NCBI RefSeq assembly: GCF_027596085.1
Contig: NC_072451.1
Coordinates: 1,103,088 to 1,167,087, forward strand
DNA length: 64,000 bases
Direction: 5' to 3'
Source of the DNA: Anoplopoma fimbria
Taxonomy: Eukaryota; Chordata; Actinopteri; Perciformes; Anoplopomatidae
In this document: piece by piece, positions 37,541 to 49,836 of the stretch
How the letters are laid out: each line of letters begins with the position of its first letter
Numbering within the stretch: position 1 is the stretch's first letter
Position numbers and translations under genes: made by a program
The notes under the pieces: model-generated
The model's input: only the letters and a program-made list of their open reading frames with translations
What the model was told of the DNA's origin: nothing
Databases searched by the model: none

Positions 37541-38302
37541 TTGTCATAATACTGTGGTATATTCAGTATGTCAACTTCAGTATTTAGAAAATATTTGTCA
37601 CACCTGTTATCATTGATCAGATCGACAAAACGCAAACTACAGAAATATAAAGGTTATTGTTCCACCCCGTGAAAAAACACATGTATCTCTTACTGAAGCA
37701 GAATTAGAGCGTCCATGTTATCATGTTCATGAAGCATTTAGCTATCCTGTCTATGAATGTTTTATGAATGTTAGTTCACGTAATAACTTTTATTTATTTC
37801 ATTCGGATGAAGCTGTAATAATTCAGAGTCAATATTTCACCAACATTCAGACTTCAGCCCGACTGATGAAGCCGCTCTTTCATCATTTTATAGCAGTTGT
37901 TGCTTCAAAGCAGCTCTGCTGTTTGTTCATGTGTGTTAACAACAGTGTCGTCAGCGTAGAGCTTTACATCCACACTGACACAACTATAAAAGGGGGTCAG
38001 CACTGAACCTGGTGGATCAGCCAAACCTACTGACGTGTTTATAATAGCTGTGTGTTTATATCTGCTTCTCTTTGTTTAGCTTTCTTGTCCTTGTTTAGCT
38101 GTGTGCTTATATTCATACCTTCCTTTACATTTGTTCTTGGTGCTGCGTGAAAGTATATTCAGAGCTACTGACAACCACAGACGGATTACTTGTATCTGTT
38201 AACAAACAGTCAATCGAGTTGATTCTGAATCTGATTATTTGCTATGAAGTCAAACTGATATCAATAAAAAAAGAATGTTCATAAAACACTGTGGTTTTTC
38301 AG

Positions 38303-38308
38303 TTTATT
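38303..38308 (-). terminator. Candidate polyadenylation signal of right TRGC
   Basis: AATAAA on the minus strand, about 350 bases after the right C stop codon, at the place matching 28062-28067. Confidence 0.45.
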
Positions 38309-38656
38309 AAGAATGTTAAACTGACAAACAGCCGCACTCTGAATAATGTATTAAAAAGAAACACAAGAACAGAAAAAGACTGTAAACAATAGAATATGTA
38401 CCAGACAGCTAATGATTATAATTAACATTCCACTGTCATACAAGCCAATTAAAAGTGGAAATAAGCTAGCAAAAAATAGCACTGCAAATCAATTTAGTAA
38501 ACGCAAAGGTGTATGTATATATTCATACCTTTAGAATTATGTATCTAAACACCAAATTATATAATCATCACGTCATAACAGATATTGTGCATACTGATGA
38601 AAGTGATAAAAGAGAAGAATTGCTGGGATTCTATGGTGAGAAAAAGCATAAATCAG

Positions 38657-39237
38657 TCAGTCAGCATGTGTGCAGTTGGTGGACGGTCCCTTGTTTGTGA
38701 GGATCATCAGCAGAGAGAGTCCACAGCAGTACACCAGACTCTTCACTATCAGCACCGTGTACAGCAGGCAGAGCAGCTTCACTTGGTACTGAGACGGGAC
38801 AGAAGCTGCTGGAGGAGGTGATGGAGGAGCTGATGGAGGAGGTGGTGATGGAGTTGACGGTGTAGCTGATGGTGGAGCTGTTGGTGGAGGTGGTGATGGA
38901 GTTGACGGTGTAGCTGATGGTGGAGCTGTTGGTGGAGGTGGTGCCTCCACTGTGCCCCCCTCGTGATGGACGTAGCAGTGGTATCTATACCTGCTGTTCT
39001 CCTGCTGATGGATCAGCAAGATGGCGGCGGTGCGTCCCGACTCTCTGAGCTCCAGCTGCTCTCTCTCAGCAGGGGGCAGCTCCTCCAGAGGACCGTTCTC
39101 CTTTCCTCTTTTCCAGGAGAACTGGACCAGAGGAGGAAACATGGCTGAGGCCAGACACAGCAGGGAGCTCTTCCCCTCCAGGTGGGCTCTGGATGCTGCT
39201 GGGTACACGCTCACCACGGGCTTCACTACCTGCTCAT
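38657..39237 (-). CDS. TCR gamma-like constant region, right cassette
   Basis: One exon after CACTTCAG at 39238, ending TGA at 38659-38657. It has the same Ig C domain (SSLLCLASAMFPP, FSWKR, YRYHCYVHH), transmembrane lysine segment and cytoplasmic end as the left copy. The connecting peptide has two complete TAPPSATPSTPSPPPP units and is four residues longer. The reading frame is intact, and with its own V and J it forms a full cassette on the minus strand. Confidence 0.85.
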
Positions 39238-41246
39238 CTGAAGTGTGACAGCAGCAACAAGCAGCACAGACACACATTCACACAGTCAGCAGCAGCTTAC
39301 AGCGCTGCACTGCATTCAGTCTGATCCTGGAGACTACATGGACTCTGATCACTACACTGATCATCAATACAGACAGAGTTCACCACATACAGGAGACTGT
39401 ATTCACCTCCATTCACTGTCATTGTACAACAAGTATTATAAAATAAAATAACATGATATAATATAATATAATATAATATAATATAATATAATATAATATA
39501 ATATAATATAATATAATATAATATAATATAATATAATATAATATAATATAATATATATTCACTACATACAGTCAACTGTATTCACCTTCATTCACTGTCA
39601 TTGTACAACAATTATTATCAAATAAAATATACATGATATAATATCATATCATGATATAATATAATATAATATAATAAAATATAATATAATATAATATAAT
39701 ATAATATAATATAATATAATATAATATAATATAATATAACATAATATAATATAATATAACTTATAATATAAATATAATATAATATACATAATATATATAT
39801 ACTATATATATAATATAATATAAAATAATATAATACAATACAATACAATACAATACAATATAATATAATTCAAAATTATTATATAATTATGGTATTCATC
39901 TTGATTTAATAGTTATTGGTTTAGGCAATATATAAAAGATTATATATTTACTACATATTTCACTCAAATACATGAATGGTGTTTTTAACATTTTCATAAC
40001 AATATCAACTTTTATACACAATTATAATTATATGTTCCGATATGTAAAATTAGAATAAAATCTTTAGCTATAAAATGAAATATGAGGAATGTTAAGATCA
40101 CTCAGAGGAAATTTAAATAAAATAAAATAAAATATAAACCTATGAAAACATAACTAATTGTTGTATTTTCTTGTTGCAATCTTTACTTTTGTACCCAACT
40201 ACAATGATTAATCAGATATGTTAAATGTGTTAAGAACTGCTAAAACAAGATAAAACCTTATTTATCATCATGGGGAAACTAATTCACGTTCACACTGAAG
40301 GAAGGTTTATTTTATTTTAGAGGCAACAAACATATTATTATGAACTGCATATTTGTCTTTATTTTACCATCATTACAATAAATATACTATATATTTACCA
40401 CCATAGGATTTAATCAAATTGCTAATTCCTCTTTTGTCAGTTTTAACTTTTATACACGACTAATATGATATGTTTGGATGCACCCAAGGTTAATTAAAAA
40501 TCTGGGAAAAAAATTTAAAACAAAATAACATAATATAATATTAATTAATATGATATACATTATTAATCAATATATACTTATATTATATATTATATCATGT
40601 ATTTGATATCATGTTACGCATCTGAACTATATATACTGAAAGTTCATAGATCATCTTTATAATCACTGTTATGTATCTAAAATTAAGTTAAGGCTCAAAT
40701 ACTGTTTATATTAAAAGTGTGTTAATATAAAAATATAAAGCATACTTTTGTCATTATATATCCTGCTGTATCATATATATATGACTACATACAATATTAT
40801 ACATACATTCCATTTACTATCATATAAAATATAATTGGCATTAAGGTCAATATTACCTTTTACATTTGTATTTATTAATGATAGTATTAATCATATTAAA
40901 AGTAATTAAGAAATATGTTTTATGATTTATTAAATCATTTTTAATATAGAACGAAAACTCAGATTGTGCTGAACTACTGAAAGGAACAAATACTGCAGAA
41001 TTTTAAAATTTCCATAATCAAAATCTTTCTTAATAAATCAGTTTAATCTCCTTCAGAAATAAAGAATAACTTGAGTTGTGAGGTGAGATTTAACCTTTTT
41101 TATGTAACAACGGCTGCACGGCAGCAAGAATTCTCTACTAATGATGAAAACACTAACATGTGAAGCCTGAAGCAGCAGGAACTCATTAAAAACACATTTT
41201 AAATTTGTTCAATATAAGAAATGAAGAAATAAATGTTTATTCTTAC
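39238..41246 (-). other. J-C intron of the right TRG cassette
   Basis: AT-rich, matching 25019-27143. Pentanucleotide satellites at 39461-39553 and 39640-39860 are separated by a duplicated copy (about 39556-39640) of the flank seen at about 39365-39460. No exon seen. Confidence 0.7.
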
Positions 41247-41298
41247 CTGTTACATACAGTTTAGTTCCAGAGCCAAAGATCCAGTAGCCATATCCTCC
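41247..41298 (-). CDS. TCR gamma-like joining segment, right cassette
   Basis: It encodes GGYGYWIFGSGTKLYVT with the FGSG motif, and ends at donor ACAG/GTAAG (41247/41246). It has the same length and phase as the left J. Only the four residues before the invariant part differ. Confidence 0.93.
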
Positions 41299-41326
41299 CA
41301 CAGTGAAACAGAGTGATACAAAAACC
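41299..41326 (-). promoter_or_regulatory. J recombination signal sequence, 12-type (right)
   Basis: On the minus strand nonamer GGTTTTTGT (41326-41318), 12 spacer bases, heptamer CACTGTG (41305-41299). Confidence 0.94.
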
Positions 41327-44300
41327 TGTCTGCTGAGTGAAGGAGTCCAAACAATGAACCAGAGTCATATTTCAGCTCCATGAAGTGTTTCTCATATCTT
41401 CATGTATTCATTCAGTTTGTCACCATTTGAAGGGTAACTGAAAGCAAAATGAAGAATCTTGATGCCAGAAAAAATAGAAAACTAAACAAGGCTTGTATAG
41501 AGAATACTTCAGTTCATCAGGAGGCAATTTCACCACAGTCAGTTACATAAGGTTGAAAAAACTAGACATATGTTCTAACATGTGTCAGTATGAACATGGT
41601 ACATGGCCCTTGCTTTGAAATATTGACCTTTAAACCTTGACCTTTGTGCATGGTTAAAGGCTTATAATTCAGCAACAGTCCAGACATGGGACCAACTGTT
41701 ATAGAGAGCTCTTGACCTCAGCTGCCCTGTGAGTATGGACAACACCTGGGGGCGCAGTCCATTATGGGTAAAATATGGTTTAAGTCAATGTTCACCCATT
41801 TAACAATAAGATGTTTTAAATCTGATTACAAAAATGTGTTTATCTCCGTTTTAAACTCCTGTGTGTACTCTCAAATCAGTATTTACAACTTCCAAGTTTA
41901 GGAAATACACTATTTTCTTATAAAAACTACAACTCCCTAGAGCCGCGCCTAACATTTCGGTAGAATCAGCACCACGGTTGTAGTTCATCCGGTTTTCAAA
42001 AAATAGGGTCGTGAAAAGATATATCTACTGAATATATCAAATATCTATTACAGCCGAAGTAGTAACAAAACTGCATCAAGATTATCCATGTAAAGGAAAA
42101 AGGAAATATGTTAGTTTATTGCAGTTAATATAGCCAGTATTCTAGATACTGAGTGTTGGGGTGGTAGTTCTACGGTTTGCCAAGAAATAGGGTCGTGAAA
42201 AGATATATCTACTAAATATATCAAACAGCCAGTACAGCCGAACTAGTACTTACACTGCATTACGTTGACATACTTTATGAAAAAGTAAATATGCTGTTTA
42301 TTTTAAGATATTTGAGCTATTACTCTAGAAATTGTCTTTTTCGTTGCTAGAATTCCTGTTTGCAAAGAGTGTTGTAGATAGGATCATAAAAATATATCTA
42401 CAAACTATGTCTAATATCTACTACAGCCCAACTAGTAACTAAACTGCATCTAGATGATCTATTTGAAAAAAAAGGCAAGATGTTGGGTGTGTGCACAAAA
42501 TCTTAATCAATTTAAAATAAATAAAGCTCGGTCTCATAGCCAAGTGGCTGAGGATCATGGGTAATGTAGTCTTCCTATCAGGACGGAATCTACTTTATTT
42601 CCATAATGTAATGACAAATGATTGAATCAGACGACTTTAACGTTAACCTCGCATATTGTGGAATCAAGGATTCAGATATAAATACGTTTAATGACGCATT
42701 GTATTCTACTTTAGAAATCATTAACAAGGAAAATAAATTGTGTGCATTATTGGGGGATTTCAATATTAACTTGCTCAAAGAGGATCTAGTATCCACAACA
42801 GTCTTTCTGAACACACTTTACTCTGTTAATTTTTATCCTTTAATTACAAAGCCATCTCGTATTACTAGATCATCAGAATCTTTAATTGACAACATTCTTT
42901 TTAATTCTCTGGATTATGAAATCACTTCGGGATTATTGATGTGTGATATTTCAGATCATCTTCCGGTATTTCAGATTGTGCATGCTATTGATCCTCTTAA
43001 TGCTAAAGGTACTAATTCTACTTGTGGCCAATTTCAATTTCGTAAATTCAGCAGAAATAACCTGCTATCTTTCAAAACTGCCATCAGGTACGTCTCTTGG
43101 GATGAGGTTCTTGGGCTAAATGATGTTGATGCAGCTTATCATCTTTTCATAGCCCTTATTAATTCAGCTCTAGAATCATCTTTTCCGATGAGCAACCATA
43201 AGTCTAAAATTAATTCTGCAAAAGGGAGACCTTGGATTACTGAAGATCTGAAGAAATGCTCCCGTAAAAAAAATAAACTCTATAGGAAAGCTATTACAAA
43301 CTCCATCCCTTCTAACACAGAAACTTATAAGAAATATAAAAACAAATTTATAGCTGATACAAGGAAAGCAAAAAAAAAATATTATGCAGTAAAATTCACC
43401 CAAGCATCAAACGATATTAAGTCAACCTGGAACCTCATTAATCATTTGTTGAATCGCAAGAAATCAGCAGCAACTGCACCTGCAGAGATGCATGGGAAAG
43501 AGAGTGTCCTCTCTAACCCTAATGAAATAGCTGATGGCTTTAATACTTTTTTTGTTAATGTTGGCTCGGATCTGGCATCAAGTATCTTGGACACAAATGA
43601 GAACCCTTGTAACTTCATTAAGGGGCAATATTCTCCTCTCAATACCTTTGTACCTCCAACTTCACAGGAGGTCCATAATATCATAATGGAATTAAAGAAT
43701 TCAGCCCCAGGTCATGATGGCATAAAGAGCATCTTGATCAAAGAAACCATTGATCATTTAATTAAACCGATAACTCATATTCTTTCTTTATCACTCCAAT
43801 CTGGAATTATTCCCCTCGATCTAAAAATTGCTAAAGTTATCCCTGTTTTCAAAACAGGTGATACTCATGATTTTGGAAACTATAGACCTATATCAATCCT
43901 GCCTTGCATCTCTAAATTATTGGAGAAATTAGTTTATGCAAGAATATCCAAGCACTTAACTGTAAATAAGATCCTATATGCTCACCAGTATGGATTCCGT
44001 AAAAAACATTCAACAGAGCATGCATTACTCGAGCTAACTAACTTAATTTCATCCGCCATTGATACTAGTAAGTTTGCCATTGGGATCTTTTTAGACTTAA
44101 GCAAAGCATTCGATACCGTTAACCACAGTATTCTGATTTCCAAATTAAATAGATATGGAGTGGAGAATATTGCCCTGAATTGGTTTAAAAATTATTTGTC
44201 TAACAGACAACAATATGTGTCGCTTAATGGCTATTCTTCTACCAAGTCAAGAATCATACATGGGGTGCCACAGGGTTCAATACTTGGCCCTTTATTATTT

Positions 44301-46091
44301 TTGATTTATATAAACGATTTAGCCATGTCTTGTAAACATCTTTTTCCTGTATTATTTGCTGATGACACTAATCTCATAGCAACTCATAATGACTTTAATT
44401 ATTTGATTAACTGTGTAAATGATGAATTATTATCAATTGCCAAATGGTTTCAAATGAATAAATTAACACTTAACGTGAAGAAATGTAACTTTGTGATCTT
44501 TTGCAACATAAACAAGTCTTACTCCAAAGAACAAACTAAAGTTTTCATTAATGGATCAGAAATTATGCAAGTAAAAGCTTCCAAATTTTTGGGAATCTTA
44601 GTTGATGAAAGACTTAACTGGTCAAATCATATAGACTTGGTTTGCAAAAGATCCACGAAGATGATGGGCATATTAAGAAAAGTGTGTCCTCTAATTCATC
44701 CTTCTGCTCATTTAACGTTATATTATAGTTTTTTGTTTCCTTATTTGAACTACTGTAATCTGGTCTGGGCGGCCTCATATCCCAACCATCTCAAAAAATT
44801 ATGCATCATTCAGAAGCGATTCTTAAGATTCATCTCACATTCAAACAGATATGCTCCATCAGCACCACTTTTCATGAATTATTCTATTTTGCCAATTCAC
44901 AAATTAAATATCTATCAGATATGTTTATTCATTCACAAGTTTATTTACAGAAACCAAGATCTCCCTGAAAGTTTTCAGTCTTTGTTTACTCACTCATTTA
45001 ACGTACATTCACATCGCACTAGACACAGCAATAATAACAACCTAGCTTTACCCTTTTCCCGCACATCACATCATCAATTTAGTATGTCGTATAGAGGCCC
45101 TGCATTATGGAATGTACTACCTCCCTTATTAAGATCCTTATCATCCTACTCACTCTTCAAAAAGCAGCTTAAAAAACATCTTATCTTTTCATGAATCATC
45201 TTATTACTGAATTTTGATTATTTTTGATTTATTTATGTACTTTGTCTCCTTATTTTCTAAAGTTTATTTGTTAGCCTTATAAATATTATTTGTCTGTGAT
45301 TATTGACAGGGGTGGAACTCTTGTACAAGCCCACTGGGCTTCGTTCCCTCCTTGCACCATTATTGTAATGTGTGCTAAATAAATAAACTAAACTAAGGAG
45401 AGTTTCAGAGAATAACTAACATAACTCTGAAGGCTTTGTTGTGAAGTAAACACAGGTGATGGGGGTTTCCCTACGTTGGTCTCTCACGGGGCCATGGACC
45501 CTATTACGTATGACGTCACTTGGGAATCCCCAATGACGTGTATGTATGGAGACCGTTTTGGTGAACAATACTACTGTTACAGTGAACACCAATAGTTCCT
45601 CACATCATAATGCTGTCATTATACGCAGGAGATACAACATATACGGTAATTAAATGAAGCATTAATTAAAATGAGTAACGGGGGGCAGGTTTGTTAGTGA
45701 TCACATGTTATAGACAAACGCTGTCACAAAACATTGCTTCCTATAAGCACCTCTCATCTCAGAAAACAACAATAAGAGAAAAATATAAAGACAATAGCTG
45801 GATATTTCCTATTAATAACAGCCCGGCGCGTGGTCCAGTTCATTATAGGCAAACAAGAAAACAAAGGGCAAATATAGGTTGATTAGAAACGTATTTGTAA
45901 AACGTCAAACACAAACGTAATCGGTGAGATATTACGTTTCTGTTCAATTGAGAATGCGTTTTAGTTTCAGGGGAACGTCATTTTTAGGAGACAGGGTTGG
46001 TGGCTGAGATGGAGGTGAAACATGTGAACCTGAGCTGTGGTTTACGGCTCTCTTCCTGTCACAGACGCTGTTTGACATCTGTTCATCTGTT
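41327..46091 (-). other. V-J interval of the right TRG cassette
   Basis: Matches 22934-24938 plus a LINE insertion. Three degenerate roughly 195-bp units lie at about 42000-42460, and the first of them is complete here but shortened on the left. Confidence 0.6.
42671..45394 (+). mobile_element. CR1/L2-type LINE, 5'-truncated young insertion with open ORF2
   Basis: The insertion is bounded by AAGGA at 42666-42670 and 45395-45399. The empty site is visible in the left arm near 23634. An uninterrupted frame runs to the stop at 45194. It encodes the endonuclease end (LLGDFNINLLK, LIDNILFNS, DISDHLPVF), a linker, and a full reverse transcriptase: PGHDGIKS, NYRPISILPC, FLDLSKAFDTVNH, HGVPQGSILGPLLF, the active-site box LFADDTN and ASKFLGILVDERLNW. 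The first 17 codons and the ATG at 42618 are host sequence. The 3' UTR carries a GCCCACTGGGC hairpin and a TAAA-rich tail. About the first quarter of ORF2 is missing, so it cannot be autonomous. Clade is judged from motif style. Confidence 0.88.
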
Positions 46092-46129
46092 GGTTTTTGT
46101 TCAGGCTGCAGGGATCATTTCTCACTGTG
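46092..46129 (-). promoter_or_regulatory. V recombination signal sequence, 23-type (right)
   Basis: On the minus strand heptamer CACAGTG (46129-46123), a 22-base spacer and nonamer ACAAAAACC (46100-46092). Confidence 0.92.
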
Positions 46130-46586
46130 GAGACCAGATTTATAACAGGAGCAGTAGTAAGAGGCTGAATGAGTGAGTTTAACGTTCTTGATCTCCAACT
46201 CATAGCCGTTCTGTTTATTCACAGCTGAGAAATCATCTTCCTGAGGATGATCGTAACCTTTACCTATGTAACCATCACTCTTATCAATATAAAGAATCAG
46301 TGTGAATGTTTCTGAGTCTCTCTTCTGGTACCAGAGTACATAATCAAGGCCACACTGGTCAGTGCCTCGACAGCTGAAGGAGACTTTCCCACCAACTCTC
46401 CTGGTCAATGTTAAATCATCCTGGATCAGCTCTGCTGCCATGGCAACCAGCGCTGTAGAGAAACAGACAGGTGGATGAAGGTGAGTGAACAGTGTTTGTT
46501 AGAGGTGGAGCTTGTTGGCTCCTGATTGGCTGGAAACACTCACCTGAACACAGACAGCACAGAGCAGCAGCTGGGAGGAAAAGCAT
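46130..46586 (-). CDS. TCR gamma-like variable segment, right cassette
   Basis: Leader exon 46586-46544 (MLFLPAAALCCLCS), intron, V exon 46452-46130. Frameworks match the left V almost exactly (DDLTLTRRVGGKVSFSC, WYQKRDSETFTLIL, IKNVKLTHSASYYCSC). Differences fall in CDR1 (GLDYVL for YNNYVF), CDR2 (YIDKSDGYIGKGYDH for DIDKSNGNIGKGYSH) and the V end. The extra Cys pair (DQC and CSC) is kept, while a framework 3 Cys of the left copy is Tyr here. The frame is open, and the 23-type RSS follows. Confidence 0.86.
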
Positions 46587-46599
46587 TTTGTGCAGCGGT

Positions 46600-48185
46600 G
46601 TTTCCTCTGGGGAACCTGGGGAGAAGTGGCGCTCTGATGCAGCTGAGGCCAAACAAGGACGAGCTGTGAGATCAGACGAGGGCCACGTGGCTTCTAACAG
46701 GTCCTCACTCCTCCCATCAGCCACTGCAGCGGAAACATCAGGCTGTCTCCACTTATTTAGGGTTCAAAGCAGCTGTTTCTTCATATAACCCCATAATGCT
46801 CCTTATTATTAAGGAGGCATGTTTCATTTGGAAGACTTTAGTGAGATCTGTTTCTCAAAGGAAATCTTTATGAGTGATGTTGTTAGGAACTGGTTCCCAA
46901 TCAGCTGACATCTAGTGAACCAGTAGCTCCTCAGTGTGATCACTGTGACCATGAACATCTGTATGAAGAATGACCACATAGTGCAGCTGTATCAGCTGAC
47001 AGACATGTGTGACATCAGGTGTCACACCCATAAAGTAGCTCCTCCAACACGGCTGTGTGACAGACTTCAAACTAAACTTCATCACATGGTGGATTTCTGC
47101 TGCTGTTTGCTGCTGGTGGTGACATTAAACATCACAGAGAAGGAGCGCCACCCTGTGCTCAGTCAGAGGAAGAGCAGGGTACACTAAAAACAACAGATTG
47201 GATGTCTGCTACATGAACCAAAGTGTAACATGTAGCTTCTGTTATATAAATCCATGTTTTGTGGATGAACACTTTTAAATCATGTAGTTTCATCATGACA
47301 TGCAACAACTTAACATTTACTAGATTCTTTATGTTAACACAACCTAACACTAAGGGGTTAAGATAGCTAATCGTTTGTGATCACCACTCCAGAGCATAAG
47401 GTCGCAGTAATGCTCAAATAACACAGATCCTAGGAAGGAGTTCCATATTCTTTGTTAATTGTAAGGTAGAGAGAGCCCTGGCAAAGAAGAACCATCACCT
47501 TGAATCAGGAGATCACCTGTGGGAGAAGGAAAGCTGAATCTGTATCATCCATCAACATTAAAACAAAGTGCTGTTTAGAAATGTCATCAACCATTAGATT
47601 TGTCCTCTTTAACATTTTGGATGATTTCTTTGTTATTGTCATATTTAAGTGGGTTTAGCAGTCTGCTGTATTTTCACCATGTGCATAGCTTACTATGCAG
47701 AGCTGGTGTTAAATGTATGTTCTGTATATTAATGAAATGAGGCCTCAGTTATAGACCAGAGCAGCCCTACTTTAAAGTCCTTCCATGTCTTTCCAAATTT
47801 GACGTCAACAAGGGGTAAACTAAGTTCCCGTAGTTTGACTTTTGAAATGATGACATGAACACTGGAGTTCACTTTAGACTGAAACTTAATGATTAAATGT
47901 CAGTTTAATAAAATGACAAATCTCAACTCTTAAAGTATTAAGATTAAGAAGTGAAAGATGTTAAAATACATAGCTAGTTAATTGTTTTAATTAATGTTAT
48001 GATCAAGGCAAATTCACAGTAACTTTGCTAGTATTTCATCACCAAAAACAAGAACAAACAGCACATACATATATAGGATTGTATTTGAATTTAAAGGTAA
48101 TATGATTATATATATAATAAAATAATTTGTTCTGTTATTTTAGGCCTAACATAGGGATGTGTTATTTATCATAAGGTACTGGTGA
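46600..48185. other. Upstream flank of right TRGV, no gene seen
   Basis: Inverted counterpart of 20830-22430, with more divergence than in the coding segments. It contains the fourth 105-bp element. Confidence 0.5.
47080..47182 (-). repeat. 105-bp element, copy 4 of 4
   Basis: Mirror of the copy at 21842-21945. Confidence 0.85.
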
Positions 48186-48194
48186 TCATTAATA

Positions 48195-48647
48195 ATACAT
48201 AATTATTATTATTATTATATTTGGCCAAATATAATAATAATAAAAATAATGCTAATAATTATTATTAATAATGATAATAATTATAAATAATAATGATAAT
48301 ATTAATTATTATTATTGTTATTATTATTATATTTAAACAAATATGATAAGAAATTATTATAAATATTAATAATAATATTTATTATTGTTATCATAATTAT
48401 TCCAATTATTATTATTATGTATTATTATTATTACTTTATTAATAATAATAATAATAACCCATAATTAATTATTATTATTATTAGTTTGAGTCAAATATGA
48501 TAATAATAAGAATGCTAATAATTATTATTATTAATAATGATATCTGCTGATTTCACAACCAGGTGGCCGGCTCTCTTCTGTGTGCGTGAGGTCAGTGAAT
48601 GAAATATTATAAATAATAATAATAATATTTATTATTATTAGTATGAA

Positions 48648-48680
<33 letters not shown>

Positions 48681-48881
48681 CACAATTCAACAATCTGTTG
48701 TCTTACATTTACACTCAGAAAATAAGAATTTTCTAACAAAGTTTCTGATGAAATGTTTAATTCAATATTTAAGAGTTTTATTAGTATTATTATTATAATT
48801 ATTTTTAATAATAATAATAATAATAATGCTAATAATAATAATTATTAATAATGATAATAATTATAAATAATAATAATATTG

Positions 48882-48915
<34 letters not shown>

Positions 48916-48920
48916 GAGAC
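48195..48920. repeat. Rearranged (ATT)n/(AAT)n tract with captured fragments
   Basis: ATT and AAT arrays in both orientations replace about 2 kb present on the left (18750-20830). Embedded are a 54-base piece of the SAMD3-like exon end (48547-48600), a piece matching left 18610-18645 (about 48685-48735) and one matching 19150-19170. The piece at 48685-48735 occurs again at 48925-48968, where the arm match resumes. Confidence 0.85.
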
Positions 48921-49836
48921 TGATTCAACAATCTTACATTTACACAGAAAATAAGAATTTTCTACAAAACGTGGTGTTTGTTGACAAAACTAAGAGCCAA
49001 TCAGCTCTCTGCTCAGGAGACAGCAGCGTTTCCCATCATGCACTGCGCCATGCAGTCGGCTCTAAACCCTGCGGCCGCCTCGCTCTGTGAGGTCATCGTT
49101 GCCAACGTGTTCATGACGTCAGAGCAAGTCGGACACAAATCTAACCGGCATGCATTGCGACCCAACATTAACCCATTAATCACTGGAGTTGCCAATGCAG
49201 GTGAACACATGTCAGGTGATGACCAAACAAATCAATCAAACAATAACAATAATCAACACATCAGAATTATTATTATTAGATTTTAATAAATGATTTTCTT
49301 ATTGATTATGATCATGATAATTAGTTGTAAAATACATCATAGTACATTATTTGTATGAATATTTGGAAACAAGAACAACAATTAATTCATCAAAACGTAT
49401 AAACATCATTTAACTTCAGGATATCTTTACAAAAAGTGATGAGATTAAAATATCTTAGATAAAGAAGCTCTGGTGCTTTCTCTCTTTAAGACCCATGCAG
49501 TTGAATAGACACAACAATAAACACATTAATTAAAATAATATTAAAACATTTAGAGCTCAGAGGAATTCATGTTTTCATGCAGAGAAATATGAGTTCAGGT
49601 AAATAAAGATCATCATGAGCAGTGATAGCCTCCGTGGCTAAACAGACACAGGAAGGAGCGCCACCTAAAGAGACTCAAACATTTACACAACAATGATGAG
49701 AAGATGTCAAAGTACCGCCCATGATGTTTGATTGACAGGTGAAGAAAAATCAGCTCTCAGCAACAAAGATGGAAACAAAATGAGTTTAAGAATTAAAACA
49801 CAGAATTTAACCCGCTGTTCCTTAAATGACTTCTGT

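Larger units (their letters stand above)
36580..38656. other. 3' flank of right TRGC, no gene seen
   Basis: Inverted counterpart of 27713-29815. It contains (AAT)n at 36979-37062 and (AT)n at 37472-37538. No supported gene. Confidence 0.5.

Noticed and set aside
39618..39848. Tyr/Ile/Leu-rich open frame
   Set aside because: Translation of the ATATA pentanucleotide satellite.
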